Assembly (NCBI RefSeq): GCF_002999335.1
Contig: NW_020312085.1
Span: 43,191 to 107,190 of the forward strand
Source of the DNA: Cyclospora cayetanensis
Lineage: Eukaryota > Apicomplexa > Conoidasida > Eucoccidiorida > Eimeriidae
DNA length: 64,000 nucleotides
Direction: 5' to 3'
Shown: positions 24,901 to 37,000 of the stretch, one piece after another
Layout: the number at the start of each line of letters is the position of its first letter
Numbering within the stretch: the first letter of the stretch is position 1
Position numbers and translations under genes: made by a program
The notes under the pieces: generated by a model
Told to the model about the DNA's origin: nothing
Databases searched by the model: none
What the model saw: only the letters and a program-made list of their open reading frames with translations

Positions 24901-27900
24901 AGTCGATACACACTATGGGAGACTCTCCATTACACGCCTGAGAGCATCTCTGTGAAGGATCTGAATTCCATTATACACATATCGTGCATATTGCGGGACT
25001 GCAACGGCTTCAGGCGGAGTCTCCATCTTTGGTTGTAACGTTTTCTAATGCTCCTATGCCTCGTTAGAGGCTCGTTGAGCATCACCAGCACTCCGAGACA
25101 CAGAGAACAAGGATATATGGTCAAACGTACATGCAGTCGCCCTTCACCTGCCAGCGGCCCTATTTAAATGCATTTCGGTTGCCGAAAGCACTTACTTCAG
25201 CAATATGCAGCTGGTAAAGTATTGTGACTACGCGGATGGGGAGATTCCTCAACACAGACATTGAAGAAAAGCGACCCTGAATCGTCAGTTTTTTCGGCGC
25301 AGACCATGACTCTAGTATCTGATTCCGCGCTGGTCTTATCCATCCAAAGCACGCAGAGAACTTTCACTCTTGCCCTCTGATTGCCTATCTGTTTTCGGAA
25401 TTTAAAGTGTCTATGTTGCGGATGTGTACAAGTCATAAATGCATAAATTACATGCAACATGGACACAAGCAGAGATTGTGGCTGCTCTGGCGCTTATTCT
25501 GGCTGTAGGAGCACTCGAACACTTTCTATCCGACGGCGGGTGCCTTGTGTGCCTTAGAATCTCCTTCCCTTAGAGGTGTTCTGTTGACTCAGACCCATTT
25601 ACAGGCTGTAGCTGCTGAGTCTCCCTTGCCATGCGCACCTCCTCGCAAACGTTTCAGTATGACAACGTGGTGAATCGGGGGGTATACGCTTTCCAAATAA
25701 TGGAAGCAAATGCACCTTAAGGAACTCAGAAAGATGGCTTTCTCCAAAGGGGCCCAAAAGCATTTACTGTATCATGCTTTGCAGTGGTTTACACTATCAT
25801 CCCACTGTTTTCTGTCGGTGATTGTATGTGCAGTGCACAACTCTCTTGGTTAGACTTGCGCGAAGTTATGTACTGGCGCTGGCAGCTTGTGTGGTGGGAT
25901 GGCAAACAAAAACTGCTTCTGATGTGAGCGGCACACCGATGCACCATAGTGGACTTGAAATATGAACATACTGTCTTCGGGAGAAGCCTCGCAAGTAGAT
26001 GCCAACCCTGTTGTTGCTCATTTATTGTTTACGGTGGTGTCGGTGCTCCCCTTCCTGTAATATTCCGTGGATTGGTGGGAAACAGAAGAGGCAGCAGGCC
26101 GTACCACGCTAAGACTATACCATGCTCGCTTGATGGTGAGGGTGGACATAAGGCAGGAAGGTCTTTTAAGTTCCACAAAGGGAGAATCTTGGAAGCTCTT
26201 GCACCCGTGTTTGTGCTGAGACAATGTTTAGGAGCGAAAAAGGAATTATTACACTACTACGATCTTTCCTCCCTTAATGGTAGCCTGTACGCCTTAAAAG
26301 GCAGCTGCTGTGTGCATGATGTGTGAAATTTGTAAGTCCCCAGCCAACGTCTCCGTAGCCTGGCGCTTAGATTCAGACCCAATGGAATCTTTGAAGATGC
26401 GATCGCTGAAATCATTGCTGGCACAGCTGTTGTAACCAAGGTGGACACCAATAAGCAGCCCCCTAAAGAAGCTCCAGCAAATCCAAGGTGAAAAGGCGGG
26501 GCGGCGCATCTCTTCCCTCGGATGATTGGGAATTAGATTTTGCAAGCAAACTAGATCTGAGCAGTTCGTACTTGCACCCTATAGCACCGCCGTGGATCGC
26601 AAAAGTAGGCTTTCTTGCGAGCTCTGCTTTCTTGATTTGATGTCCTTCTCTCGATGCACCGGGTTAAGCTACACTCAGGCAGTCTCTATTGGTGTTCCTG
26701 TAATGAATACTCAAAATTTGGGTATCCGTCGACTGTGTCGCTTGCCTGCCGAGTTCGACATATTTTTAAAAAATGTGTGTTGTGTACCTATTCTATAAGC
26801 TACACCGTGCGGCTGTGGGTGAATGCCACGAGTGCTCAGAGGCCACAGCTACTTGCACCCCTGCTGTATTTCATCCGCTAATACTGGAAGCTTACGTGGT
26901 GAGGGCAGGGAGAGGGCAAGGCAGCTCTTGGAAAGACACTTTCCCGTTTTCATGACCTTTTGGCATGCGCATGCATTGGCTCTTGTGGTATCTCTATAGA
27001 GGTCCTAAGATGAGTATTGGTTATTGCCGAAGAGACTCGTTCTGGTTAAGCACACAGTCCCGGCGCTGCCAGTCGGTGTGCCAGAGCGCACGTTCAACTA
27101 GAGAGCTGTAGCTTGCAATTATTTTCTTACACCGGCACCCCCATAGTGCCTCTTTTCGGTGTGCTTCGGCGGGTGATTTCTCGCAAAGCAGCTTACCAGC
27201 AGCCCGATGGGGAAAGGTACCACCTACGTACAAGGGAATGCCATAGCTTCTCTTGTTCAGCCGCGATCAAGGTATCCGGAAACCTCGAATGCATGGTCGT
27301 GGAAGGAAGGAGAAAAATGGCAGTTGTAGTCTAATGAAACTGGAAATCCTTCCAAGGTCACTTGGCAATCGCCCCTCTGGGGGGTCCTCGCTAGAGGGGA
27401 GTTCTAGATCATTACCACGACCAAAAGCACTTATCATTACCGGCTTCCGAAAGATGTTCCTTTCTCTAGCTTCAATGCATCCACATTTACCGTTATTATT
27501 CGCCTTAGCCGCTAGAACTGCGCCACCCCAGCCGTGTGAAGAGCACTGGGTGGTGTTGTGGGTGTTCAGGGGTAGAGTAAGGGGCTGGTTTGTGTTCCAG
27601 GTGTCTGAACGGCTTCTTTAGATTCCGCCGGCGATCTCTTTTTAAATTCTCGTGCTTCTTAACTTGAATCAAACGCAGCAGACACGGAAGACGCTGAACA
27701 CATGCGTCTATAGCTCTTCCGCCTCCCCCCCCAGGGTCGTTTCTGTAGGCAGCTGTTATGACCTCCGCCCCTGGCAGCGAAAAATGAGCACCCGGCTGTA
27801 TGGGGCTAAATATTTTTCTTCTGAGGCCCGGTGGTAGGCCCTAGGCTTCGGTGAGGAGCAGATGCTAACATCTGTGCAAGGACGGCGGCAGGCTGCTGCA

Positions 27901-28049
27901 GCACGCGTTACACCAGCTACGCATTTCACAAGTGCAGCAGCAACACCAGATGGGAGTTGTGTACTCTACGAAGCTTTGGTGACTGCCGCTGTTTCAGGTT
28001 GTAGTTGACGGCTCTTTCTTCTCCAATTCTCTCCCCAGTCCATTGGAAG
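21936..28049. other. Second gene-poor block
   Basis: About 6 kb lies between the TMEM65-GAF stop and the TIMELESS start. The first 0.8 kb still looks mixed (see the candidate at 22039-22572). From about 22.75 to 27.9 kb trinucleotide tracts vanish and frames are short on both strands. I found no tRNA, rRNA or domain that I would defend. A few fragments vaguely recall retroelement proteins but are not supported. Confidence 0.5.
22039..22572 (-). CDS. Hypothetical open frame, acidic patch, unknown
   Basis: A 177-codon minus-strand frame begins with GTG rather than ATG. Its first internal ATG leaves about 80 residues. The translation has a mixed-charge composition and an acidic stretch (LLDSDGEADIYDEINKEET). 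No domain is recognised. It could be an exon of a larger gene or chance. Confidence 0.22.
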   Translation of the reverse strand: MRVARYRTAERCDSSLGNSLHARSPLCTTRAVRQKSYKGRTHEKIAPLATPYRTAVVCSSVYPLPSVAVLRDERCSKGGQQVYAQAEQLKLQTKRAIMPTTTRRGATPTTCGRSEHQHELNQESTLLDSDGEADIYDEINKEETRATLAPEKGRGPSTLQRQNQDATRHAAATYGCA

Positions 28050-31000
28050 ATGTCGGATGAAGGTGAGTTTTCGACCGATTCTGAAACGCACAGGCGCGGC
28101 CGCAGGGCAAGCACGGATAGCAGCAGCAGCGAAAGCAGCAGCAGCGAAAACGGCAGCGAAAACGGCAGCGAAAACTCTCAAGACGATAAAAGGAGCGATA
28201 TCTCCGAAGACGATGAGGATTTCCTGCAGCACGGGCAGGAACGGGTAAGCCAGCCTCACGAAGCCGCTAATTCTCTGCTGCTGTTGCATAAGCCATCGCG
28301 GAGTCTAACACCCTCTAGACGTCATTATGCGACTTTCTCTCTGCAGGCTTCTGATGCGGAAGAATTCTTGTGGGGTCGCTCCACTGCGACAGCTGCTCCG
28401 GATGACGCAGCCGCCAGTGATGGCGAGTTGTTCGACGAGGCCGATTACTTGAGGGGGGAGCCAGGGGCCTCTCGAGGTTCTGCGAACGCAGGAGCGACGA
28501 ACTTACGCGGAGTGCGACCAACTCCAGCAGCAAGCGCCGCAGCGGCAGCAAAGGCCGTGCTGCAGCAGCAACGTCATCACGATGCCGCCCTCTTTGACGA
28601 AGAGGCTCCTCCTTTCCTCCGTCCCGTGCTGCTGCATGACGCAGCTGCGCGTCTCCGCAAGCAGCAGCTGATCCTTGCTGCCCTCAATGATCTGGCTCAC
28701 ACGGAAGTGCGACACGACGCAGCAGCAGCAGCAGCAGCGGCTGCTGCCGCCTTAAGCGCAGTAGCAGGTGGGAACGAAGCTGGTCCTGACAAGCCGCTGC
28801 AGCAGCAAAACTGGCAGACTGGACTCCCCAGCCAGAATTCGGAGGCTTCAGATTCGCCGCAGTTGCATCGCCAAGAGCAACAAGAACAACAAGAGCGAGA
28901 GAAACAGCAAGGGCAGCAAGAACAACAGCAAGGGCAGCAAGAGCAGCAGTTCCAGAAGGCACTGCTGCAGCAACAGAATCCCAAACTTGCTAGAATCATG
29001 CAGAGTGTCTTCGGCAAAAAGAAGCCTGTAGGGCGCTTCGGACCATTTGTGCAGCAGATTTCTGACCAGCAGCAAGCTTCCTCAAGAGCATCGGGAGAGG
29101 AAAAGGCATCGGGGATGCAGCCGCGCGAAGGCAGTAGCGTTGCTCGAGCAGCTGGAGCGGTGGCCGCTACGGATCACGTTTCTACTGTGGAGCTCAGCAT
29201 CTCGCCTATGGCTGTGAGGAACCTCAAGGATGCGAATTTGCTGCTAAAACGTGAGGGCTGTAGCGGCGATGGGACTAAGCAGCAGCAGTACCTTTACGAG
29301 ATAGAAGACGGCCATCTTGCCTACCAACACCCCAGGTTCTGCATCTTTGCGATTTTCGTAAGCCCAGCCTCATAGAAGCACTGGCAGCAGCTCGCGATGC
29401 TGAAGATAACTTCCCCCCCTTCCCCCTCCGTGTAGTCTTTTCCCTCGTCCGCGTCAAGGAACAGCTGTCGAGTTTGAGGCCGTTGCTCTCTTCTGGCGAG
29501 GCATGAGCTGCAGTTTGCATGCTGTACACTCACACGTGATTTATAGCGTCCCAGTGTGTTGTTGACTGCTTCTTCAGGAGAAGGACCTTGTGCTGCGGTG
29601 CTTGTCGCCGCTGTGGCAGCGGCTCTGCAGTCTTTACGATGAGGCTGAAGCGGGCAGCGAAGAGCAGCAGCAACAGTACTTGCTCCTCCTGCAGCTGCTG
29701 CGGTGTCTCAGCTCCCTTGCGTGCCCTCCTCCAGACGAGTGGATCAAGGTAAACTTTTTTCGAGGGCATGTGCGGCCAGGGGCTCTAGAAATGAGCCGCA
29801 GCATTACAGCAAAGGACGCGCTAGAACGCACAAGAGCTACTGTGTGTGTGTAAACGTATATATGCGTAAACGTATGTATGTGTAAACGTATGAATGTGGA
29901 CGATTGTACATGTGTAAACGTATATATGCGTAAACGTATGTATGTGGGCACGTATATATGTGGACACGTATATATCTGTACATGTATGTGTGTATGTGTA
30001 TTCTGTGTGTCCTACTGATGTGCCTGTTTCTGCGCGCAGTTTTGGCTGAAATTTTCCGCAGTCCTTGACTCGGGGAAAACATGGAAGCGCAGGGTGCAGG
30101 ATGCAGAGGCTGTGGATAAGGATGCGGCGGGAAAAGACAGGTTGCAAGGCCTTAGTTCTGAAGAGCAGCAGGCAGCACAAGACCTCATTGAGGAAGAACG
30201 GCGCAAGCGAAGTCACATTGTGTCAAAGTACCGCGCCGGCCTGCAGGTACTGCATGCACAGGGCGCTCGAAGGCGTGTACGGGGACAAAAGGGGGCTTGG
30301 AAGGCGAATTTTAAGGAAAAAACGCAACAGGCACTTTCCAGCCCTTCAAGCCTTCTCTCCTAGCGGTGCCGAATGTTACTTGCGTGTGTTACCTGTTGGT
30401 CCGTCACCCCTCCACATACTGAGCAGCACGCAAACCGCGTGGAATTCTTCTCGGAGCTAAGCTGCTGAGGCTGCTTTTCGTGTTGCCGCGGGTTGTTGAT
30501 GCGGACTCTGTGCCGCAGAAAACAAAAGAAGCGCTGACATGCGGCCGATTGTGGCTGCTCCTCGCCAAGTTTTACTTTGATCAAACTCTTCTTCTGGAGC
30601 GAAAAGGCCGGTGTGTGCTGGACTGCTGCTTCTTGCTTGGCGCATCTTGCTGAAGGGCTGCTGCTTCTGCCGCCTTCTGCCTTGCGCTGGTGCCTGAAAG
30701 AGGCTCTCACCGACACTCCAGTGGGGGCTAGGCAAGCAGGACGGAAGGCCTCGACGCTTTTCAGGCGTTCACGTCTGCTTTTTTTGCAGCAACACTCCGC
30801 TGCAGCAGGAGATAGAAGAGCTCAAAGCTCGGCAGGACGCGCTGTATACGCGGGAGAAGCTGCTTAAGGACCAGTTGACGGCTACGCACGAGGATGAGGC
30901 AGACGTTCTAGAGGAATCTCCCGTGGCAGCAGACACCGCCGAGGAACGACAGCCCTCAGGCCGCCTCCGAAGGGTGTGTGTTTAAGAGGGTGTGCATGTG

Positions 31001-34000
31001 GGGAGAGGGGATGAGGGTGTATATTTATATATATGTATGTGAGTATGTGTATGTGTGTGTGTGTGTGCATGTGTGTGTGTATGCGTGTGTGTGTGTGTGT
31101 ATATCAATATGTGTATATACATGTGGCTATGTGTGTATGTGTGTGTATATATGTGTATATATATGTATGCATATATATATATATGTATATATCTGTGTAT
31201 ACACATATACATATACATATACATATGTATGTATATGTGTATATTTATATGTGGGTATGGTCGCCTTCCAAGCCCCTACATGCGGGAAAGTAGCTGTCTT
31301 GGCTGTGGCTGCTGTTGGATTTTTTTGTATTTCTCGCAACCTCTTTTGAATTATGGCATTGCATGTCAGGGTGGAGTTGCAGAAATCCAGCGTTTGAGGG
31401 CCTCCCTCCGAACCGAGTTGGAGGCTTTAAAGGAAGAGCTCTTTGCTGTCACTGAGGCCATCGCTTCAGCGAATCGTCGGTGAGCAAAAAGGCTTTTGCT
31501 GCTTTTTTGTGCTGCTGCAGCGCTCGCTTCGCTGAGGGTGGTGAGGGACTGGACGGGAGTGCTGGGAAGCGCGTTCGTCTTTTTGCCATGGCGAGACCGC
31601 AGGAGGAAGGCAGCAGGGATGTCACCTCGGGTCGGAGGTGTTTGCTGCATGCGTCTGTCTCTTAGCACCTCTGTTGTTGTGCTTAGCATGGGAATCTGCT
31701 ATGGCTGGCACGCTTTCTCAGGCTTCGCGACTTGGTGGATCGTGCAAAGGCAGCAGTTGCAAGCGTGCAACACTTTGTGTGTGCTGCTCTGGAGCTGCCT
31801 GCTGCTTCTACAGCGGCAGCCATGGGGGGCAACCCTCCGTACGTCGCTGCGCAGAAGCAGCTGAGGCTTGTGAAATCCATGCTGCAACACGGCGTGCAGA
31901 GCAAGGCAAGCAAGCTTCCCCTCTCCCCCTTTCCCCTACTCTCCAGTCCTCTTCCCCTCCTCTCCCCTCCACTTCCCCTCCACTTCCCTTCCTCCCCTCC
32001 ACTTCCCTTCCTCCCCCTCTCCTCTCCTCTCCCCCTCTCCCCTCCTCTCCCCTCCACTTCCCTTCCTCCCCCTCTCCTCTCCCCCTCTCCAGTCCTCTTC
32101 CCCTCCTCGCCCCCTCTCCGCCTTCCAGCTACTGGCCTCGGTAGCTTCACTGCACCGCGTGTTCTCCCTAGTGCACGCCTTTGCATCGCGCAAGGCACCC
32201 GAATCCTGTTCTGCCTGTTTGTTGACTGATGATGTCTGCTTCAGCGCGGGAGCATACTGCAGCTGCTGCTCCAGGACGTGCAGCACCTACTGTTCGCTGA
32301 GATGCAGCGTCAGTTTGACTTGGAGGGCAGCAGCTACGTGTCTGCGGCACGGCGGGCTGCTGCGGCCGAAGGTGCAGACGGCGTTGCAGAATTCAATGGC
32401 GGCAGCAGTGCGGGAGCGGAGGGCAAGGCGCTGGGAAGTTGGAGTGTCACGTCTGTCCACAACGACTTGATGCAGAAGATCTGGAGGGTTCTGCGAACTT
32501 TCCATGCCCTGGCAGCAAGTCTGCCGCCGCTGCAGCTTGCTGTGTTTCTTGCGCAAGTGCGTCTTCTGGTTTGCATGATGTCTGGTGCTGTGCGCATTGT
32601 CACGCCTGGGGGGCGGTACGAAGGGGGGCTGCAGGGGGCGTCTCGTGTGTGCTGTGTGACGGCTCGATTCAGAATCAGCAGGAGCTTCAACGCATTCTGA
32701 AGAAAAGGGGGGGGGAGACGAGGGGACCACCGCGTGGTAGTAGTGGCGGCAGCGGGGTGAGCGACACCCTTAACAGTGCGAGAAGGACGAAAGATAGCCG
32801 CATCCTGGAGGGCACGCATAGCCGTCCTGAATCCTTCCTCGCGCCGTGCGTTTCTCTGCGAGAGCACGAGCAGCTGAAGCAGCAGCAGCTGCTCGAGCTC
32901 GGGAGGCAAGACCCTCTCAGGGCACGCCAGCTGCAGCAGCAGCAACGGAAGGTGGAGTTAGATAAGCAGCGTCAGCGCGGCGTGCAGCATCTTCCGTTCC
33001 TGCAGCCTCAGAAGACGCTGAACTATCCGCGTCTCTTCGGCCACACGGATGTGCTTCTCCTGCCGTTTGATTTGGAGGGTGACGTGATGCATCAGGGCGC
33101 CGAGGGAGGAGAGGACTCTTCTGCAGGGGCAGCACCTGCGAGAGGAGTGGGAATGTGCAGTTCTAAGGATCTGAGCGGCAGCTTCTGCAGTGGCGACTGG
33201 CTCTACGTTGGGGGCGAACCCTTGCTGCACACATCCAAAGCTCAGGAGGTTCATCAGTTGATTTCTGGATACATTGGTATTTCCGCGACTTTCGCTACCC
33301 CCATAGACCCTCAGACGCACGAAAACGCGCTGTACACGGGACGGCACTACTCCTTCGCGTTTCTTATCGAGGCTGCGCTCAAGGATAAACTCCGACAGGT
33401 CGATGCAGATCACCACAAACCATGGGATGCAGAGGTATCATCAGCTGCTGCAAGGAGCCTCTGTAGAGGCCCCGCTGCTGCTGAAAGCTTAATGCGAGGG
33501 TGTTTTAGTGGAAGTTCGGTGCGCGCAGTCGCCAGCGTTTTCTGACCAGCGGGGGGAGAAGGGGGCAAAGCAAGGGGGGGATATAGCAAGGGCGATCTTG
33601 TAGGCTCCGAGGAGGTGCGCATGCGCATTATGGGGGGGCAGCCGGCCGTGTGTGTTGGGTTGTGTGTTTTTTGATCCAGCTCCTCCTGAATTTGATTGCG
33701 TGGATCTTCGCGTTCCACGTTCGCTTCTTCTCGGCCTCGAACGTCCTTAGACAGCAGGCACGCGCGATGCAGCAGCAGGAAAAGAAGAAGCAAGCACAGC
33801 AGCAGCAGCAGCAAGGAGACGACTTAGCTGCATGGCAGCGCCGTTGGGCACGACAGCTCGATGAGAGCCAAGACCAGCCACCTCCGCCGCAACAGGCGGA
33901 AGAGGCGGACGAAATTCAGCTGCTTGACAGAATAGATATGATTTTCTGTATGCAGGGTTACGATACACTGCTAATCCACGAATTCTTGCTGGAATGCATG

Positions 34001-37000
34001 CAGCAGTCCGTGAGAGTGGAGCGGCTAAAGCACAGCAGTACCAGCCTGTGTGTTGCAGCGCTGCGGTGTCTGAGGCAGCTGCTGCGGATGATGGAAGTGC
34101 ATGCGCAAAGCCGCGCAGCGGAGATCCGCTCTGCAGTGCAGCAGCAGTTTGAGCGGTGGATTGGCAGTGGAATTGTGTCTGATCTCTCGTACGCCTTGCG
34201 GAGGTACAAGCCAAGGTCAACAGATCCGAATGTCTTTCTCTTTGCCGCGGAGTGTGCCCTCTCGCTGCTATCTCTGATGCAGCAGCTCGGCGGCGTTGTG
34301 TCTGCCAGCGTGGACGGCTTCAAGACTCGGAAGTCGCGGAAGACGGGGGGGGCTGCAGCTACGGCCTTATGGGATGAAGATGATTTCCAGCAGTCACAGC
34401 AGCACCGCACTCGCCAGGTGACCATAGATGATATCCGCAGCGACTTCTTCCGAGGAGACATCCTCAGTAACTGCATGGCCTTTGTAAGTCCTCTAGTGGC
34501 TGCGGTGCTGACACACACAAGCATGCATCCTATACACACACACAAGCATGCATCCTATACACACACACACAAGCATGCATCATATACACACACACACGCA
34601 TGCATCATATACACACACACATACACACACACATACACACACACGCATGCATCATATACACACACATGCATTATACATACACATGCATCATACACACACA
34701 AGCATGCATCATACACACACAAGCATGCATCATACACCTATGCACGCATGCACACAATCACTTCGGCATACATGCATGCCCAACACACACACACACGCAG
34801 GGAAAAAGAGGCGTATTAAGACGCCTGCCCGAGCTTCAGCATGCATGCGATTAGTGCAGACACGCGTGAGACAGCGGCAGCAGCGTGATACTAACCAGGC
34901 CACCCCAGGCAGCCCCCACTTCCCTAGCGCTCAGAGGATCGTAGGCTAGAAAGGTGCAGCAGAGGCAGGCTTAGGCTTATCGCGAAAAACAGAGCCAGGC
35001 ACAGAGAGACAGAGAGAGAGATAGCATGGACAAAGACTTGAGCAAAGTCAAATAAAAGCGGCCCGTTGCGCTATGGCAGCAGGTATCTCCGATACCCTCC
35101 TTGTTCTTCCCTCTTTCTTTCTTTCTCGCTCATGGTAAGCGAAAGCATCTGTCACGTGTGCTGCGTGCGTCTCGCAGGTGAGCCGCTATTCATCGAATCC
35201 GTTCTCCGTGAATTCGGGCATGGTGGCCTTCATGCAGGAGCTTATGGAGTACAGAGGGAAGCCAAACGAGAATGTTGCGATTTTCTTTGATTTAAGTCAT
35301 TTCTTGGTGTTTCAACGACTGCTCAACGATCCGCAGGTAACAAAGGAAAGGCGGCAAGAAGCCCATGCTTGCTGCTGTTGGAGGGGCTGGGCCCTAGTAC
35401 GTTAGTGAGGGCCTTGTTGCGTGAGCCATGTTGATGTCTCCCCCTTCCTTTTCTCCCCCCGCTCCCCCGCTAGTTCTCTCCTAGCGCCCTAGGTGTTTCT
35501 TTTTGCTGTCCCCTTTTGCTTTCCTGCAGGTGACGGTGAATCCGCGGCTGTCTTTCTTAGGAGATTTCGCGGCTTGGGCCGTTCGCGGCTTCTTTCGCCT
35601 CTGGAGGAGCAACCAACTCCTCCCGATTGAGCTGCTGTTCAGCAAGCAGCGCGCTCCGCAGACGCTGACGACCTGCAGAGCTGTCGGTACAGCTGGCGTC
35701 GAGGACGCCGAAAATGGACGGACGGCGAACGCAGCAGCCGCAGAAGACGTGGTAATGACACAGCACGACTTCTGGTGCCCAGCTTCGCTGCCTGCCCTCC
35801 AATCTCTGTGCTCCAACTACCAGCGAGGCACTGACGCGAAGGTGCAGCAGCAGATGCAGCAGCTCCCACACCTAGAGCCGGAGGAGGCACTCAAGCTCGC
35901 GGCAGACGAGGCAGCGGCCGCGCACGGAGGACAGAGTGCTGTATGGAGCGGCGGTGTATGGACTCACGAAGAAGATTGCATGCTGATGCAATACTTTGAG
36001 CAGTTCAGAGGTGTCAGAGATTACTATACGTACATCGCCGGTGAGCGCGCTTGCCCCCTTCTAGCAATCGAGTCTCTCCACACTGCTCGAACCAGCAGCA
36101 ACAACGCAAATGCAACCTGTAAAGGGTGGCCCTGCAGAGTAGAGTAGTCCGTCCACCAATCCGCCTTTTCTCCGCAATCAGCACTGCCGAAATGCAGCAC
36201 GAACAAGCGCGCAGTCCTCTAATGTGGGTTCGGTGGTTGCGGCTGCAGATCTCATGGGGAGACACCCGAAGGCTGTCCGAAAGAGGCTTCAGCATCTGCG
36301 AGGGAGAGATCAGGATAATTGCGATGAGCCTGAGGCTGCTGACGAGGAAGATCCGAACGGTAGCAGCCCTCATGGACTCGGTAAAGACGGAGAGCGAGGA
36401 GAGGAAGGCCATGACGTGAGGAACAAAATGAGGATATATATATATACATATGTATACATATATGGATATATATATCGAGAGAGGGCAGGCGGATGGTGGA
36501 ATGGGAGGGCGCTTATAAAACACCGACATGCTGCATTTACAGGGCCCACTTAGGAGCCTGCTTGCTCTCTTCCTGTGCCGCTTTATCTAGCTGTTGTGTG
36601 TGTATCTGTATGTATATCTTTGGATCTGTATCTGTATGGATCTGTATCTGTGTGTGTGTGTGTGTGTATGTGTGTATTTGTGTGCGTGTGTGTTCTGGCC
36701 TGTGCGGATTGCAGGATTCTGTGGGCCTTTCATCTGCCCTTACAGCTGCCGTTTTCGCCTTTAGGAAGAAGGATTGGAGGGCGTACTGTGCAGAGGCAGG
36801 AGATGTCGAGGCTGATTTGCGTTCAAGCGTGACATACGTTCCTGAAAAGCTGCTGCACGGAGTGGCATCTGCCTTAAGGGATGCATGCCGTCTGCAGAGG
36901 CAGCTGGAGGAGATGCATAGCTTGAGCGGCGGCTCAGCGTCAGCTCAACAAGAGGAAATCCATGTAGAGGAGCCAGCAGAAGCCCCAATGGCAGTCCTAG

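Noticed and set aside
23780..25466. Possible second retroelement on the minus strand
   Set aside because: Fragments look loosely like gag/pol, but no diagnostic motif could be placed.
26520..26640. Reverse transcriptase-like stretch on + (KLDLSSSYLHPIAPPW)
   Set aside because: The resemblance to the RT F-x-K-L-D-L block is limited to about a dozen residues, with no neighbouring RT motif.
29350..29515. Alternative coding frame after TIMELESS exon 2 (ARDAEDNFPPFPLRVVFSL)
   Set aside because: It has no usable donor at its end and would need a splice before it that breaks phase. The GTAAGC donor at 29358 gives a consistent join to exon 3.
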